From Sphingomonas sp. KR3-1 (GTDB lineage Bacteria > Pseudomonadota > Alphaproteobacteria > Sphingomonadales > Sphingomonadaceae), in assembly GCF_040049295.1 (NCBI RefSeq), contig NZ_JBDZDQ010000001.1:1054001-1118000 (forward strand): a stretch of 64,000 bases of DNA, given 5' to 3'. The position numbers and the translations under genes were made by a program. The notes below the pieces were generated by a model. It saw only the letters and a program-made list of their open reading frames with translations, made no database searches and was not told the DNA's origin. Below are positions 26,518 to 35,725 of the stretch, in pieces; the stretch's first letter is position 1, and each line of letters begins with the position of its first letter.

Positions 26518-28302
26518 ATGCGCAAGCTCGAACGGTTCGACAATCTCGTGCAGATGTTCTTTGCACGCGCCAGGGAGAAGGGCGATGCGCCCTTCCTGTG
26601 GCACAAGGCGGACGGCAAGTGGCAGCCGACCAGCTGGGCGGAAACCGCGCGCCAGGTGGCGAGCCTGTCCGCCGCGCTCACCGCGCTCGGGCTGAAGCGC
26701 GGCGACCGGGTGATGCTCGTCTCCGAGAACCGCCCCGAATTCTGCATCAGCGACCTGGCGATCATGGCCGCCGGCTGCGTGACCGTGCCGACCTACACCA
26801 CCAATACCGAGCGCGATCACCAGCATATCATCGAGAATTCGGGCGCCTGCGCGATCATCGTCTCGAACACCAAGCTGGCCAAGACCCTGCTCCCCGCCGC
26901 GATCCGCGCCTCCACCGCGCGGATGATCATCGGGCTCGAGGAGCTGCGCGTCGCCCAGCAGGGCAGCCTGGAATTCCATGACTGGAAGGCGCTGATCGAG
27001 AAGCACGACACCGATCCGCGCGGCGTCTCGTGCAACTATCGGCGCGAGGACCTGGCCTGCATCATCTACACCAGCGGCACCGGCGGAAGCCCGCGCGGCG
27101 TGATGCAGCATCACGGCGCGATCCTGAGCAACGTCGAGGGCTGCTGCACCGTCATCTCGGAAGATTTCGGCTGGGAGGACGAAGTGTTCCTCAGCTTCCT
27201 GCCGCTCAGCCACGCCTATGAGCATACCGGCGGCCAGTTCTTCCCGATCGCGCTCGGCGCCGAGATCTATTATTCCGAAGGCCTCGAAAAGCTCGCCTCG
27301 AACATCGAGGAAGTCCGCCCGACGCTGATGGTCGTCGTCCCCCGCCTGTTCGAGGTGCTGCGCACGCGCATCGTCAAGCAGGTCGAGAAGCAGGGCAATT
27401 TCGCCAATTTCCTGCTCGACAAGGCCGTGGCGATCGGCGGGCGCAAGGCTGCGGGCAAGTCGGGGCTGGGCGACCTGCCGATGAACCTGTTCCTCGGCGC
27501 CACGCTGCGCCCCAAGCTCGCCAAGCGTTTCGGCGGGCGGATCAAGGCGATGGTCTCGGGCGGCGCGCCGCTCAATCCGGAAGTCGGCATCTTCTTCCAG
27601 AGCCTCGGCCTCACTTTCTTGCAGGGATACGGCCAGACCGAGGCCGCCCCGGTGATCTCGTGCAACCGGCCCAAGGCCGGGCTCAAGATGGACACGGTCG
27701 GCCCGCCTCTGGACGGCGTCGAGGTCCGCATCGCCGAGGACGGCGAGATCCTGGTGCGCGGCGAGCTCGTCATGCACGGCTATTGGCGCAACGAGGAAGA
27801 GACCAAGCGCGTCCTCAAGAATGGCTGGCTGCACACCGGCGACATCGGCCTGATCGACGCCAAGGGCCGCATCCAGATCACCGATCGCAAGAAGGATATC
27901 ATCGTCAACGACAAGGGCGACAATGTCGCGCCGCAAAAGGTCGAGGGCATGCTGACGCTGCAGCCCGAGATCGTCCAGGCGATGATCGCCGGCGACAAGA
28001 AGCCGTACATGTCCGCGGTGATCGTCCCCGATCCCGAATGGACCGCCGAATGGTGCGCGCACACCGCCACCAAATGCGACTTCCGCGAGCTGGCGCACGA
28101 CCCCGACTACAAGGCGGCGTTGGCGCATGCGGTGGAGCGGGTGAACAAGGACCTCTCGGTGATCGAGCGCGTCCGCAAGTTCATCGTCGCCGACGAGCCC
28201 TTCACGATCGAGAACGAGCAGCTCACCCCCAGCCTCAAGATCCGCCGCCACGTGCTGAAGGGCGTGTACGGCGAGCGGCTGGACGGGCTGTATCGCGCAT
28301 AA
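26518..28302 (+). CDS. AMP-dependent acyl-CoA synthetase (long-chain fatty acid-CoA ligase type)
   Basis: 594-aa adenylate-forming enzyme that activates a carboxylic acid to acyl-AMP and then acyl-CoA. Motifs in order: YTSGTGGSPRGVM (P-loop; the usual T/S-G-T-T is SGTGGSP), LPLSHAYEH, YGQTEAAPVISCN, LHTGDIGLIDAKG, ITDRKKDIIVNDKGDNVAP, and the C-terminal Lys region LTPSLKIRRHVLKG. The last two match the FadD15-like long-chain group. ATG 26518 has AGGAG five bases before it; a GTG six bases earlier is also in frame. Chain length specificity cannot be read. Confidence 0.92.
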   Translation: MRKLERFDNLVQMFFARAREKGDAPFLWHKADGKWQPTSWAETARQVASLSAALTALGLKRGDRVMLVSENRPEFCISDLAIMAAGCVTVPTYTTNTERDHQHIIENSGACAIIVSNTKLAKTLLPAAIRASTARMIIGLEELRVAQQGSLEFHDWKALIEKHDTDPRGVSCNYRREDLACIIYTSGTGGSPRGVMQHHGAILSNVEGCCTVISEDFGWEDEVFLSFLPLSHAYEHTGGQFFPIALGAEIYYSEGLEKLASNIEEVRPTLMVVVPRLFEVLRTRIVKQVEKQGNFANFLLDKAVAIGGRKAAGKSGLGDLPMNLFLGATLRPKLAKRFGGRIKAMVSGGAPLNPEVGIFFQSLGLTFLQGYGQTEAAPVISCNRPKAGLKMDTVGPPLDGVEVRIAEDGEILVRGELVMHGYWRNEEETKRVLKNGWLHTGDIGLIDAKGRIQITDRKKDIIVNDKGDNVAPQKVEGMLTLQPEIVQAMIAGDKKPYMSAVIVPDPEWTAEWCAHTATKCDFRELAHDPDYKAALAHAVERVNKDLSVIERVRKFIVADEPFTIENEQLTPSLKIRRHVLKGVYGERLDGLYRA

Positions 28303-28331
28303 AAAACGCCCCTCCCGCGAGGGGGAGGGGC
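28301..28331 (-). terminator. Intrinsic terminator of the M16 peptidase gene
   Basis: On the minus strand GCCCCTCCC, a short loop and GGGAGGGGC, then GTTTTTT, just after the M16 stop. It also marks the end of the convergent acyl-CoA synthetase gene, though no T-run is present in that direction. Confidence 0.8.
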
Positions 28332-28341
28332 TGAAAAAAGC

Positions 28342-31233
28342 CTACTTCTTCTCCGGCACCACCTTCAGCGCCCAGTCCTTGTCCGGGCGGAGATACTTCA
28401 TCGCCAGCCCCTGCACGTCGGCCGGGCTGACGCGCGAATAGTCCGCCGCCAGCGTCTCGACCGCGGCGATCCGCGCCGGATCGTAGGTGCCGCCCTCGAC
28501 CAGGCGCATCCAGAACATGTTGCCCGAGGACATGCGCAGGATCTGCTGCTTGAGCGGCGTCAGCGCGCGGTTGAGCTCGTCGGCGTCAACCGGCTTGGCG
28601 ACCAGGTCGGCGGCGATCTTGCGGGCAAGGTCGAAGAAGAAGTCGACCTTGTCGGGCGGCACCAGGCCGAGCGCGATGATCTTGCCGCCCGCCGGCAGGC
28701 CGAGCGGCCACTGGCTCGCCACCTGCGGCGAATAGCTCACGCCCGCCTGGCTGCGCAGCTGGTCGAGCAGCCGGTCGCGGAAGATCGCGGCGAGCACCTC
28801 GAGCTTGCGGCTCTCGCTGATCCCGCCATTGGCGGTGCCGCCGCCGGTCGGCCAGGCGATCACCGCCGCGGCCTGGTTGGGCTGGCCCTTATGGGTGAGC
28901 GTCACCGGCGTGGCGACATGCGCGGGGAACTCGACCGGGGCGAGCGGCGCCGTGCTCGCCAGGCGCGGCTTGAGCGCGCCGAAAGTCGCGGCGACCGCCT
29001 TGATCGTCGCCTCGGTATCCATGTCGCCGAACACTTCGACTTCGATCGGGCCGCCCGCAAGCAGCGGCTCCCAGAACTTGCGGAAGCTCGCCGGGGTGGT
29101 CGCGCGGATCGTGTCCTCGCTCGGCAGGCCCCAGCGCGGATCGCCATTGTGCGCGAGCCGCTCGAGATCGCGGTTGAGCACCTGGTCGGGCGAGGAGGAC
29201 AGGCCGGCATAGCCCGACAGCGTCGCCACCTTGGCGCGGGTCACCGGATTGGGATCCCAGCCCGGCGCCGCGAGCTTGACCGCGAACAGCTTGAGCTGGT
29301 CGAGCAGGTCTTCCTTGGTGGTCTGCGCCTTGAGCGTGAAGGCATCGTCGCCGATGTCGAAATCGGCGCCGATCTGGCGGCGGCCGGTGAGCGCGTCGAG
29401 CTCCTCCTGGCCATATTTGCCGACGCCGCTGGCCACCAGCGCGCCTTCGCCCGCCCAGGCCGGGGTCTGGGCCTTGTTGGACAGCCCCGAAAGCCCGCGG
29501 CCGAAGCGCACATTGACATAGACCTTGCCGGTCTCGGACGGATCCTGGCGCAGCAGCAGCGTCACGCCATTGGCGAAGGCGAGCTTCTCGATGCCGGTGC
29601 CGGGCAGGATCTGCTCGCGGCTCGCCACCTTGCCGGCAAGGCCGAGCTTGGGCAGCGCATCGAAGCTGACATTGCCGACCAGCTTGCGCTTGGCATTGGC
29701 GGCGACATTCGCCTCCAGCGCCGAGGCGACCTTGGTCATGATCGCCGGATCGGGCGCGTGCAAATTGACGAGCGCGCGGGTCGCCGTGCCTTCGAACACC
29801 TTCTTCGACGAGGCGAGCACCGTGGCGGGGGTGAACATCTTGCCGTCCACCGCGCCCTTGAAGATCGCGTAGGAGAATTCGGGCGTCGTCACCGTCTCGT
29901 GGATGTCGACCGCCTCGGCCAGGTCATCGGCGAGCTTGGCGCCCGCGTCGACCGGCGCGGTGTTGATCCGCTGCTTCATCGAGGATTCGATCTCGGCGAC
30001 CTCGCGGTCGATCTCGGCCTGGGTCGGCGGCGTCGCCTGCGCGTCGGCGATCACCGCGCGCACGTCGCGCAGTGCCGCTTCCCAGTCGTCGCCCACGGGC
30101 AGCACCTGCACCGTGGTGATATTGGCCGAACGGCCGATGTCGGAAAGGTCCGCGCCCGCCGCGATGAACGTCCCGCCGGTGCGCGCGCGCGTCTCCAGCC
30201 GGCGATTGATGATGCGGATCGCGACGAGGTCGATCATCCGCTTCTGGTTGAAGATCACCGTGTCGCCATCGACCGTCCAGGGGCGGACGATCGCCATCGT
30301 CGTCATCACCGGCAGCGCCGATTCGACGATGCTGGCGGCGACCGGCTTGCCTTCCACCGGCTTGCCGAAATCGGGCGTCGGCACGGCCGGGCCGGTGCCC
30401 TTCCAGTCGGAGAAATACTTGACGACCATCTGTTCGAGCAGCGCCGGATCGACGTCGCCGCTGACGATGACGGTCGCGCGCTCGGGGCGATACCAGCGGT
30501 CGTGGAAGGCCTGGACCGTCGCGGGCGTCGCGCCGGTCAGCGTCTCGACCGTGCCGATCGGCTCGCGCTGGGCGAGCGGCTGGCCGGCGAACATCAGGTC
30601 GAGCATCGCGTCCTGCAGCCGCACGCGGGGCCCGGGCTGCTCGCGCTGCTCGGCCATCACCACCGGCCGCTCGGAATCGAGGATCTTCTGGGTGATCTCG
30701 GGACCGGACATCATGCCCGCCAGGATCTTGAAGCTCTCGTCGAGCCCGGCCGGCGTCGCCATCGGCAGGTCGAGCTGATAGGTCGTCGCAGTGAAGGTGG
30801 TGCTGGCGTTCGAGTCCGAGCCGAAGGTCACGCCGAGGCGCTGCCAGATCCGCTTCGATTCGCCGTCCGGCACATAGACCGAGCCGCGGAACGAAAGATG
30901 CTCGAGCATGTGCGCGAAGCCGCGCTCGCTGTCGGTCTCCATCAGCGAGCCGACGTCCATCCGCACGCGCACCGAGACCTGGCCCGGCGGCACGCCGTTC
31001 TTGCGCACCGCATAGCGCAGGCCATTGGGAAGCCGCCCGAATTTCCACGCATCGTCATGGACGAGGTCGCTCTTCTCGTAGAGCCACGGGTCCTTGGCGG
31101 TCTGCACCGGCCGGCCGACCGTCTGCGTGTCGGGGACGTTCGGGGGATTGGTGTTGACCGTCTGGGCCTGCGCCACCGGCGCGAGGGTTGCGAAAGCGAC
31201 GAGGGCAAGCGGAGCGCGCAGGAAGAAATGCAT
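28342..31233 (-). CDS. M16 family zinc metallopeptidase (two-domain, exported)
   Basis: 963-aa peptidase. The signal peptide is MHFFLRAPLALVAFATLAPVAQAQ; ATG 31233 is chosen for it, since the open frame runs 50 codons further into the upstream repeat. The inverse zinc motif HxxEH is at His108-Glu111-His112 (GFAHMLEHLSFRG), with the third ligand Glu expected about 75 residues later. A second M16 domain follows (FANGVTLLLRQDPSETGKVYVNV) without the zinc motif, as is usual for the inactive half. Likely located in the periplasm. A role in degradation of small peptides is inferred from the family. Confidence 0.93.
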   Translation of the reverse strand: MHFFLRAPLALVAFATLAPVAQAQTVNTNPPNVPDTQTVGRPVQTAKDPWLYEKSDLVHDDAWKFGRLPNGLRYAVRKNGVPPGQVSVRVRMDVGSLMETDSERGFAHMLEHLSFRGSVYVPDGESKRIWQRLGVTFGSDSNASTTFTATTYQLDLPMATPAGLDESFKILAGMMSGPEITQKILDSERPVVMAEQREQPGPRVRLQDAMLDLMFAGQPLAQREPIGTVETLTGATPATVQAFHDRWYRPERATVIVSGDVDPALLEQMVVKYFSDWKGTGPAVPTPDFGKPVEGKPVAASIVESALPVMTTMAIVRPWTVDGDTVIFNQKRMIDLVAIRIINRRLETRARTGGTFIAAGADLSDIGRSANITTVQVLPVGDDWEAALRDVRAVIADAQATPPTQAEIDREVAEIESSMKQRINTAPVDAGAKLADDLAEAVDIHETVTTPEFSYAIFKGAVDGKMFTPATVLASSKKVFEGTATRALVNLHAPDPAIMTKVASALEANVAANAKRKLVGNVSFDALPKLGLAGKVASREQILPGTGIEKLAFANGVTLLLRQDPSETGKVYVNVRFGRGLSGLSNKAQTPAWAGEGALVASGVGKYGQEELDALTGRRQIGADFDIGDDAFTLKAQTTKEDLLDQLKLFAVKLAAPGWDPNPVTRAKVATLSGYAGLSSSPDQVLNRDLERLAHNGDPRWGLPSEDTIRATTPASFRKFWEPLLAGGPIEVEVFGDMDTEATIKAVAATFGALKPRLASTAPLAPVEFPAHVATPVTLTHKGQPNQAAAVIAWPTGGGTANGGISESRKLEVLAAIFRDRLLDQLRSQAGVSYSPQVASQWPLGLPAGGKIIALGLVPPDKVDFFFDLARKIAADLVAKPVDADELNRALTPLKQQILRMSSGNMFWMRLVEGGTYDPARIAAVETLAADYSRVSPADVQGLAMKYLRPDKDWALKVVPEKK

Positions 31234-31596
31234 AGGTCGTCCATCTAGGGGCGAAGCGGCGGGCATGCCAGCGCGAACCTTTCCGCCACATGTACGGCTC
31301 GGCACACTTTCTCCTTCTCCCTTGTGGGAGAAGGAAGGGGTCCGCTCGCGAAGCGAGGGGGAAGGATGGGGGGACGTGAGTCTCACTCCCCCTCGCCCTT
31401 CCGCCGACTGCGTCGGCTCCCTCCCTCTCCCACAAGGGGAGAGGGAGAAATCGCCGCGACATTACCCACCCGTCACGAACCCGCCCTTTTGCGCCGCGGC
31501 AGGGCCATGATCTCGACCAATCCCGCAGCTAGTCAAAGGGCGCGCGGGCGCAGACTCGCCGAAACAGGGGCAAACTAACCAAGAAGGTCTGGTGTA
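31234..31596. other. Gene-free stretch with a palindromic repeat
   Basis: 363 bp between the divergent M16 and LpxO-like genes. 31310-31450 is a family B repeat; the remainder should hold both promoters, but I see no convincing -35/-10 pair. Confidence 0.6.
31310..31450. repeat. Palindromic intergenic repeat, family B
   Basis: The left hairpin is CTCCCTTGTGGGAG, followed by CTCGCGAAGCGAG; the right half is CTTCCGCCGACTGCGTCGGCTCCCTCCCTCTCCC followed by ACAAGGGGAGAGGGAG. The right half is nearly identical to 48467-48533, and a shorter relative lies at 59107-59206. Confidence 0.8.
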
Positions 31597-32460
31597 GTGA
31601 AGGTCGAGCCGAGCGCTGGGGGCAGCGCAATGTGGCGGGACTCGGGCGAAGTCGATGCCGCGCAAGCACGGGAAATGATTCCCGATCTGACGGTCATGTC
31701 CGGTGCAGTGATGCCCGACATGCCGCTGCGCGCCGACCGGCATCGCCCCTTCCTGATCAAATATGGCAAGCATCTGCGCGGCGCGCTCGACCGGTTCATC
31801 GCGCGCTTCTCGCTCGTCTCCACCGATCCCGTGCTCGACGTGCGCGACTTTGCCTGGACCGAGGCGCTGCGCGCCAACTGGCAGGCGATCCGCGCCGAGG
31901 CGATCGCCGCCGCGTTCGAGCCGCACCTGGCGCCTTCGCTCGCGCTGATCTCGCCCGATCACCGCGCCATCGCGCCGGCGAACAAGTGGCGCAGCTTCTT
32001 CCTCTATGGCTATGGCTATCTGGTGCAGGAGAATCTCGATCGCTGCCCGGTAACCACCCGACTGGTCGAGGCAATCCCGGGGCTCAACAGCGCCTTCTTC
32101 TCGATCCTCGCGCCCGGCACGCACATCCCGGCGCACCGCGGCGTCACCAAGGGGCTGATCACCTGCCACCTTGGCCTGATCGTGCCGCGCGATGGCGATG
32201 CGCGCATGCGGATCGACGATCGCGTGCTGCGCTGGGCCGAGGGCGAGACGCTGGTGTTCGACGACACCTATGACCACGAGGTGTGGAACGACACCAGCGG
32301 CACGCGGGTCGTCCTGCTCATCCAGTTCCGCCGGCCGCTGCGCCAGCCGGGCCGCTGGTTCGTCGACAGGTTCCTTGCCTGGATCCGCGGCTCGGCATTC
32401 GTGCAGGATGCGCGGACGAACCTGATTCGGTGGAACGGGGTGGTCAATACGACCAATTGA
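31597..32460 (+). CDS. Aspartyl/asparaginyl beta-hydroxylase family protein (LpxO-like)
   Basis: Up to 287 aa; 2-oxoglutarate/Fe(II) oxygenase. Iron-binding and co-substrate features: HIPAHRGVTKGLITCHLGL and FDDTYDHEVWNDTSGTRVVLLIQ, where the first His and the later HEVWN His are the expected ligands. LpxO members hydroxylate the secondary fatty acid of lipid A; others hydroxylate proteins. The start is uncertain: GTG 31597 is the longest, with ATG 31630 or 31675 possible. Followed 49 bp later by a small membrane protein. Confidence 0.82.
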   Translation: MKVEPSAGGSAMWRDSGEVDAAQAREMIPDLTVMSGAVMPDMPLRADRHRPFLIKYGKHLRGALDRFIARFSLVSTDPVLDVRDFAWTEALRANWQAIRAEAIAAAFEPHLAPSLALISPDHRAIAPANKWRSFFLYGYGYLVQENLDRCPVTTRLVEAIPGLNSAFFSILAPGTHIPAHRGVTKGLITCHLGLIVPRDGDARMRIDDRVLRWAEGETLVFDDTYDHEVWNDTSGTRVVLLIQFRRPLRQPGRWFVDRFLAWIRGSAFVQDARTNLIRWNGVVNTTN

Positions 32461-32508
32461 TTTGCGGGCGCGGCGGGCCCACATGCCGGCCCGAAGGAGC
32501 TGCCGAAC

Positions 32509-32775
32509 ATGGCTAGTGATCGCGCCAAGGCCTGGACCGAGTTTCGCCGGATGATCGTCTGGATCGCGCTTGCCGGCGTGGTGATGGTCGCGGGCTCGCT
32601 CTGGTATCTCTCGCTCTACGACGCGCTCTACCCCTCCGCGATCCTCGCGACGATCGGCGGCGTGTTCCTGTCCACCCTGCTCGGCTGCGGCCTGTTCGCC
32701 GCCGCCTTCTTCAGCGACAAGAGCGGCCACGACCAGAATGTGACCAACGCGACCACGCACGAGGCGGAGGACTGA
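32509..32775 (+). CDS. Small membrane protein, unknown
   Basis: 88 aa with two TM helices (MIVWIALAGVVMVAGSLWYL and SAILATIGGVFLSTLLGCGLFAAAFF) and polar ends, the last of which is His/Asp/Thr-rich. AAGGAG precedes ATG 32509 at a good distance, which supports translation. It lies between the LpxO-like gene and the Nfu gene. I do not recognise a function. Confidence 0.75.
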   Translation: MASDRAKAWTEFRRMIVWIALAGVVMVAGSLWYLSLYDALYPSAILATIGGVFLSTLLGCGLFAAAFFSDKSGHDQNVTNATTHEAED

Positions 32776-32880
32776 GTTCAGTCCGTCACCCTGGCGGCGG
32801 AACCGCCCCTACCCCATCGGAAACCTTTCGTTTCCCCCTTCCAGCTTGATCCGCACCGCCCGAGCGCCCAAATGGCGGTC

Positions 32881-33453
32881 ATGTTGATCGAGACCGAAGC
32901 CACGCCCAATCCGGCCACCCTCAAGTTTCTGCCGGGCCGCACCGTGATGGACGCGGGCACGCGCGACTTCGCGAGCCCCGAAGAGGCCGAGGCCTCGCCG
33001 CTCGCCACCGCGCTGTTCACCCTGGGCGACGTGACCGGCGTGTTCTTCGGTCGCGACTTCATTTCCGTGACGATCGCGCCCGGTGCCGAGTGGCGCGACG
33101 CCAAGCCCGATGTGCTCGGCATCCTGCTCGATCATTTCGCCGCGAACATGCCGCTGTTCTTCGCGCCCTCGGCCGGCTTCAGCGTTCCCGCCGAGAGCCA
33201 GGACTTCGGCGACAATCCCGAAGACGCCGAGATCATCGAGCAGATCAAGGAACTGATCGAGACGCGCGTGCGCCCCGCGGTCGCCAATGACGGCGGCGAC
33301 ATCGTCTATCGCGGCTTCGATGCCGGCAAGGTCTATCTCCAGATGCAGGGCGCCTGCGCGGGCTGCCCGAGCTCGACCGCGACGCTCAAGAACGGCATCG
33401 AGCAGCTGCTCAAGCATTACGTACCCGAAGTCACCGAAGTCCGGGCCGTCTGA
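32881..33453 (+). CDS. nfuA: NifU-like Fe-S carrier protein (Nfu type)
   Basis: 190-aa Fe-S carrier. The N-terminal Nfu_N domain starts with the family hallmark LIETEATPNPATLKFLPGR. The C-terminal NifU domain has the cluster-binding CAGC motif (QGACAGCPSSTATLKNGIE). ATG 32881 is chosen because homologs start two residues before this hallmark; ATG 32872 is also in frame. It probably delivers 4Fe-4S clusters made by the SUF system encoded 11 kb away. It stands at the head of the conserved block rutE-tsaB-rimI. Confidence 0.94.
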   Translation: MLIETEATPNPATLKFLPGRTVMDAGTRDFASPEEAEASPLATALFTLGDVTGVFFGRDFISVTIAPGAEWRDAKPDVLGILLDHFAANMPLFFAPSAGFSVPAESQDFGDNPEDAEIIEQIKELIETRVRPAVANDGGDIVYRGFDAGKVYLQMQGACAGCPSSTATLKNGIEQLLKHYVPEVTEVRAV

Positions 33454-33481
33454 GCCCAATCGCCTACGAAAGGACTGAATA

Positions 33482-34075
33482 ATGGCCACTCCGCTCGATG
33501 ACGCGGCGCTGGATACGATCTTCCGTACCGCGCGCTCGTATAACGGCTACACCGATGCCCCGGTGACCGAAGCCGACATCCGCAACATCTACGAGCTGCT
33601 GAAGTGGGGCCCGACCTCGGCGAACAACCAGGCCGCGCGCTTCGTCTGGCTGACCAGCGACGAGTCCAAGGAAAAGCTCGCCGCGCTCGCCAGCAGCACC
33701 AATGCCGACAAGATCCGCAAGGCGCCCGCCACCGTGATCATCGGCATGGACCTGGCCTTCAACGAACAGCTCCCCTGGCTCTTTCCGCACGCGCCGACCG
33801 CCAAGGACTGGTTCCCGAGCGAGGAGATCCGCTACACCCACGCCTTCCGCAACTCGTCGCTCCAGGGCGCGTACTTGCTGATCGCCGCCCGTGCGCTCGG
33901 CTTCGATACCGGCCCGATGTCGGGTTTCGACAACGCCAAGGTTGACGAAGCGTTCTTTGCGGACCAGCCCAATGTGAAGTCCAACTTCATCGCAACGCTG
34001 GGACATGGCGACCCCTCCACCATCTTCGATCGGCTCCCGCGTCCTGAATTCGAGCAGTTCAATCGCGTCCTCTGA
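33482..34075 (+). CDS. rutE: Malonic semialdehyde reductase RutE-like nitroreductase
   Basis: 197-aa FMN-dependent nitroreductase-fold enzyme. Landmarks: ARSYNGYTDAPV, ELLKWGPTSANNQAARFVW (FMN site), and RNSSLQGAYLLIAARALGFDTGPMSGFDN. These match RutE/HadB, which reduce malonic semialdehyde to 3-hydroxypropionate in uracil breakdown. No other rut genes are nearby, so the in vivo role may be different. RBS AAAGGA at 33470. The 3' end overlaps the proposed start of tsaB by 71 nt. Confidence 0.88.
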   Translation: MATPLDDAALDTIFRTARSYNGYTDAPVTEADIRNIYELLKWGPTSANNQAARFVWLTSDESKEKLAALASSTNADKIRKAPATVIIGMDLAFNEQLPWLFPHAPTAKDWFPSEEIRYTHAFRNSSLQGAYLLIAARALGFDTGPMSGFDNAKVDEAFFADQPNVKSNFIATLGHGDPSTIFDRLPRPEFEQFNRVL

Positions 34076-34706
34076 TCTTACCCTAGTCATCGAGACCGCG
34101 ACCGCCGCCTGCTCGGTCGCGCTGCTCGCCGGGACCGAGGTGATCGGCGCCGCCCATGAAGTCGTGGGCCGCGGCCATGCCGAGCGCCTCGTGCCGATGA
34201 TCGCGTCGCTGCCCGGCGAAGGCCGGGCGGCGCGCATCCTCGTCGATGTCGGCCCGGGCAGCTTCACCGGGGTGCGCGTCGGCCTTGCCGCTGCGCTCGG
34301 CCTGTCGATCGGCTGGGGCGTGCCCGTCCAGGGCTATTCCTCGCTCGCGCTGATCGCCGCGGCCGGCTTCGCCGCCGATCCGGGTAGCCCCCGGCTTGCC
34401 GTCGTCCTCGAAGGCGGGCACGGTGAGGTGTTCATGCAGGCGTTTCATTCCCAGCCGCTCGGCGAAGACGGGCCGTTCCGCTCGCTCGCCCCCGCCGCCG
34501 CGCTCGCCGCGCTCGAGGGCCGGCCGGCGATTGGCAGCGGCGTCCGCCACCTCGCCGCGCTCTCGACGACGCTCGACCTGCGCGAGACGCTGCCCAATGC
34601 CGCCGATGCGCGGCTGCTCGCCGCCGGCTTCACCGCGCTCCCCGCCCGCCCGGTCTACGGCCGCGCGCCCGATGCCAAGACGCTCGCCGAGCGGGGCCTG
34701 GCATGA
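34005..34706 (+). CDS. tsaB: tRNA threonylcarbamoyladenosine biosynthesis protein TsaB
   Basis: Up to 233 aa. It partners with TsaD and TsaE in making t6A at position 37 of tRNAs that read ANN codons. Landmarks: LTLVIETATAACSVALL and the glycine-rich DVGPGSFTGVRVGLAAALGL. The first in-frame start candidate is ATG 34005, inside rutE; no ATG, GTG or TTG lies between the rutE stop and the conserved beta strand. So either the overlap is real or translation starts at a rare codon. The TGA overlaps the rimI ATG (ATGA at 34703), and tsaB-rimI pairing is widely conserved. Confidence 0.92.
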   Translation: MATPPPSSIGSRVLNSSSSIASSDLTLVIETATAACSVALLAGTEVIGAAHEVVGRGHAERLVPMIASLPGEGRAARILVDVGPGSFTGVRVGLAAALGLSIGWGVPVQGYSSLALIAAAGFAADPGSPRLAVVLEGGHGEVFMQAFHSQPLGEDGPFRSLAPAAALAALEGRPAIGSGVRHLAALSTTLDLRETLPNAADARLLAAGFTALPARPVYGRAPDAKTLAERGLA

Positions 34707-35179
34707 GCGGCACGCTCCACCTGGTCGAGCTGCGCGAAGGCGGCGCGCAGGACCTCGCCAGCGTCAACACGATCATGCTCGACGCGTTCGACGCCAAGTA
34801 CGGCGAGGCGTGGACCAGCGCCCAGTGCCTGGGGATGCTCTCGCTCCCGGGAGTCTGGCTGGTGATCGCCAGCGTCGACGGACAGGATGCGGGCTTCGCG
34901 CTCGCCCGCGTCGTCGCCGACGAGACCGAGCTGCTCCTCCTCGCCACTCGTCCGGCCGCGCGCCGCCGCGGCGTCGCCGGCGCGCTGCTCCGCGCGGTCA
35001 TCGACGAAGCACGCGGCCGCGGCGTCGTCCGCGTGCACCTGGAGGTACGCTCAGGAAACGATGCGGTACGGCTCTACCGTCGTGAAGGCTTCGAAAAGGT
35101 CGGCGAGCGGCGGGAATATTATCGTGGACGTAGCGGACAGTTGTTTGACGCGCATACCTATGCGCGCAACATCGACTGA
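34703..35179 (+). CDS. rimI: Ribosomal protein S18 alanine N-acetyltransferase RimI (GNAT)
   Basis: 158-aa GNAT acetyltransferase. The acetyl-CoA pyrophosphate loop is TRPAARRRGVAGALL (R-x-x-G-x-A/G type), and the later strand and helix are VHLEVRSGNDAVRLYRREGFEKVGERREYY, as in RimI. It starts in a 4-nt overlap with tsaB. The target is N-terminal Ala of ribosomal protein S18 in E. coli; here inferred from family and synteny. Confidence 0.9.
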   Translation: MSGTLHLVELREGGAQDLASVNTIMLDAFDAKYGEAWTSAQCLGMLSLPGVWLVIASVDGQDAGFALARVVADETELLLLATRPAARRRGVAGALLRAVIDEARGRGVVRVHLEVRSGNDAVRLYRREGFEKVGERREYYRGRSGQLFDAHTYARNID

Positions 35180-35203
35180 CACTTACGAATAATTGCAAGG
35201 ATT

Positions 35204-35244
35204 GGTCTTGCGTTCGATCCGAAATGGTCCGATAGGGTCTTGCG
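35204..35244 (+). repeat. Direct repeat in the mucR promoter region
   Basis: GGTCTTGCG occurs at 35204-35212 and again at 35236-35244, 32 bp apart (about three helical turns), 45-85 bp before the mucR ATG. It could be a binding site for a regulator. The surrounding 35180-35288 region is AT-richer than its flanks. Confidence 0.35.
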
Positions 35245-35288
35245 AGGGCACATTCTATAGTAGCCATTAAAGGGTCGAAAGGAAAAAG

Positions 35289-35702
35289 ATGGAAACGCGA
35301 ACCGAGATCGATGAAACGCTGGTAACGCTGACGGCGGATATTGTTGCAGCACATGTCAGCAATAATAGCGTGTCGGTTTCCGACCTTGCGACTCTCATCC
35401 AGAACGTCCACGGCGCCCTTTCGGGTCTTGGCCGTGCGGTCGCGGAGCCCGAAGTCAAGCAGGAGCCGGCGGTTTCGGTGCGTGCTTCGGTGAAGCCCGA
35501 CTACATCGTTTGCCTGGAAGACGGCAAGAAGCTCAAGATGCTCAAGCGCCACCTGATGACGCACTATCAGATGACCCCCGAGCAGTACCGCGCCAAGTGG
35601 AACCTGCCGGCCGACTATCCGATGGTCGCCCCGAACTATGCCGAGCAGCGCCGCACCCTGGCGAAGAAGATCGGCCTGGGCACCAAGCGCCGCAAGCGCT
35701 GA
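35289..35702 (+). CDS. mucR: MucR/Ros family transcriptional regulator
   Basis: 137-aa prokaryotic zinc-finger regulator. The N-terminal 75 residues form the oligomerisation region. The zinc finger is [19 protein letters not shown], with ligands Cys, Asp, His, His in place of C2H2, followed by [22 protein letters not shown], typical of the family. A basic tail ends it (GTKRRKR). MucR proteins act as H-NS-like silencers and control exopolysaccharide, motility and cell-cycle genes in Alphaproteobacteria. GGAAAAAG precedes the ATG. It has its own terminator. Confidence 0.95.
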   Translation: METRTEIDETLVTLTADIVAAHVSNNSVSVSDLATLIQNVHGALSGLGRAVAEPEVKQEPAVSVRASVKPDYIVCLEDGKKLKMLKRHLMTHYQMTPEQYRAKWNLPADYPMVAPNYAEQRRTLAKKIGLGTKRRKR

Positions 35703-35725
35703 GCCGCGCAACAAGACGAAACATG

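Noticed and set aside
28891..31248. 785-codon ORF opposite the M16 peptidase
   Set aside because: Antisense shadow, same composition bias as the other GC-rich shadows.
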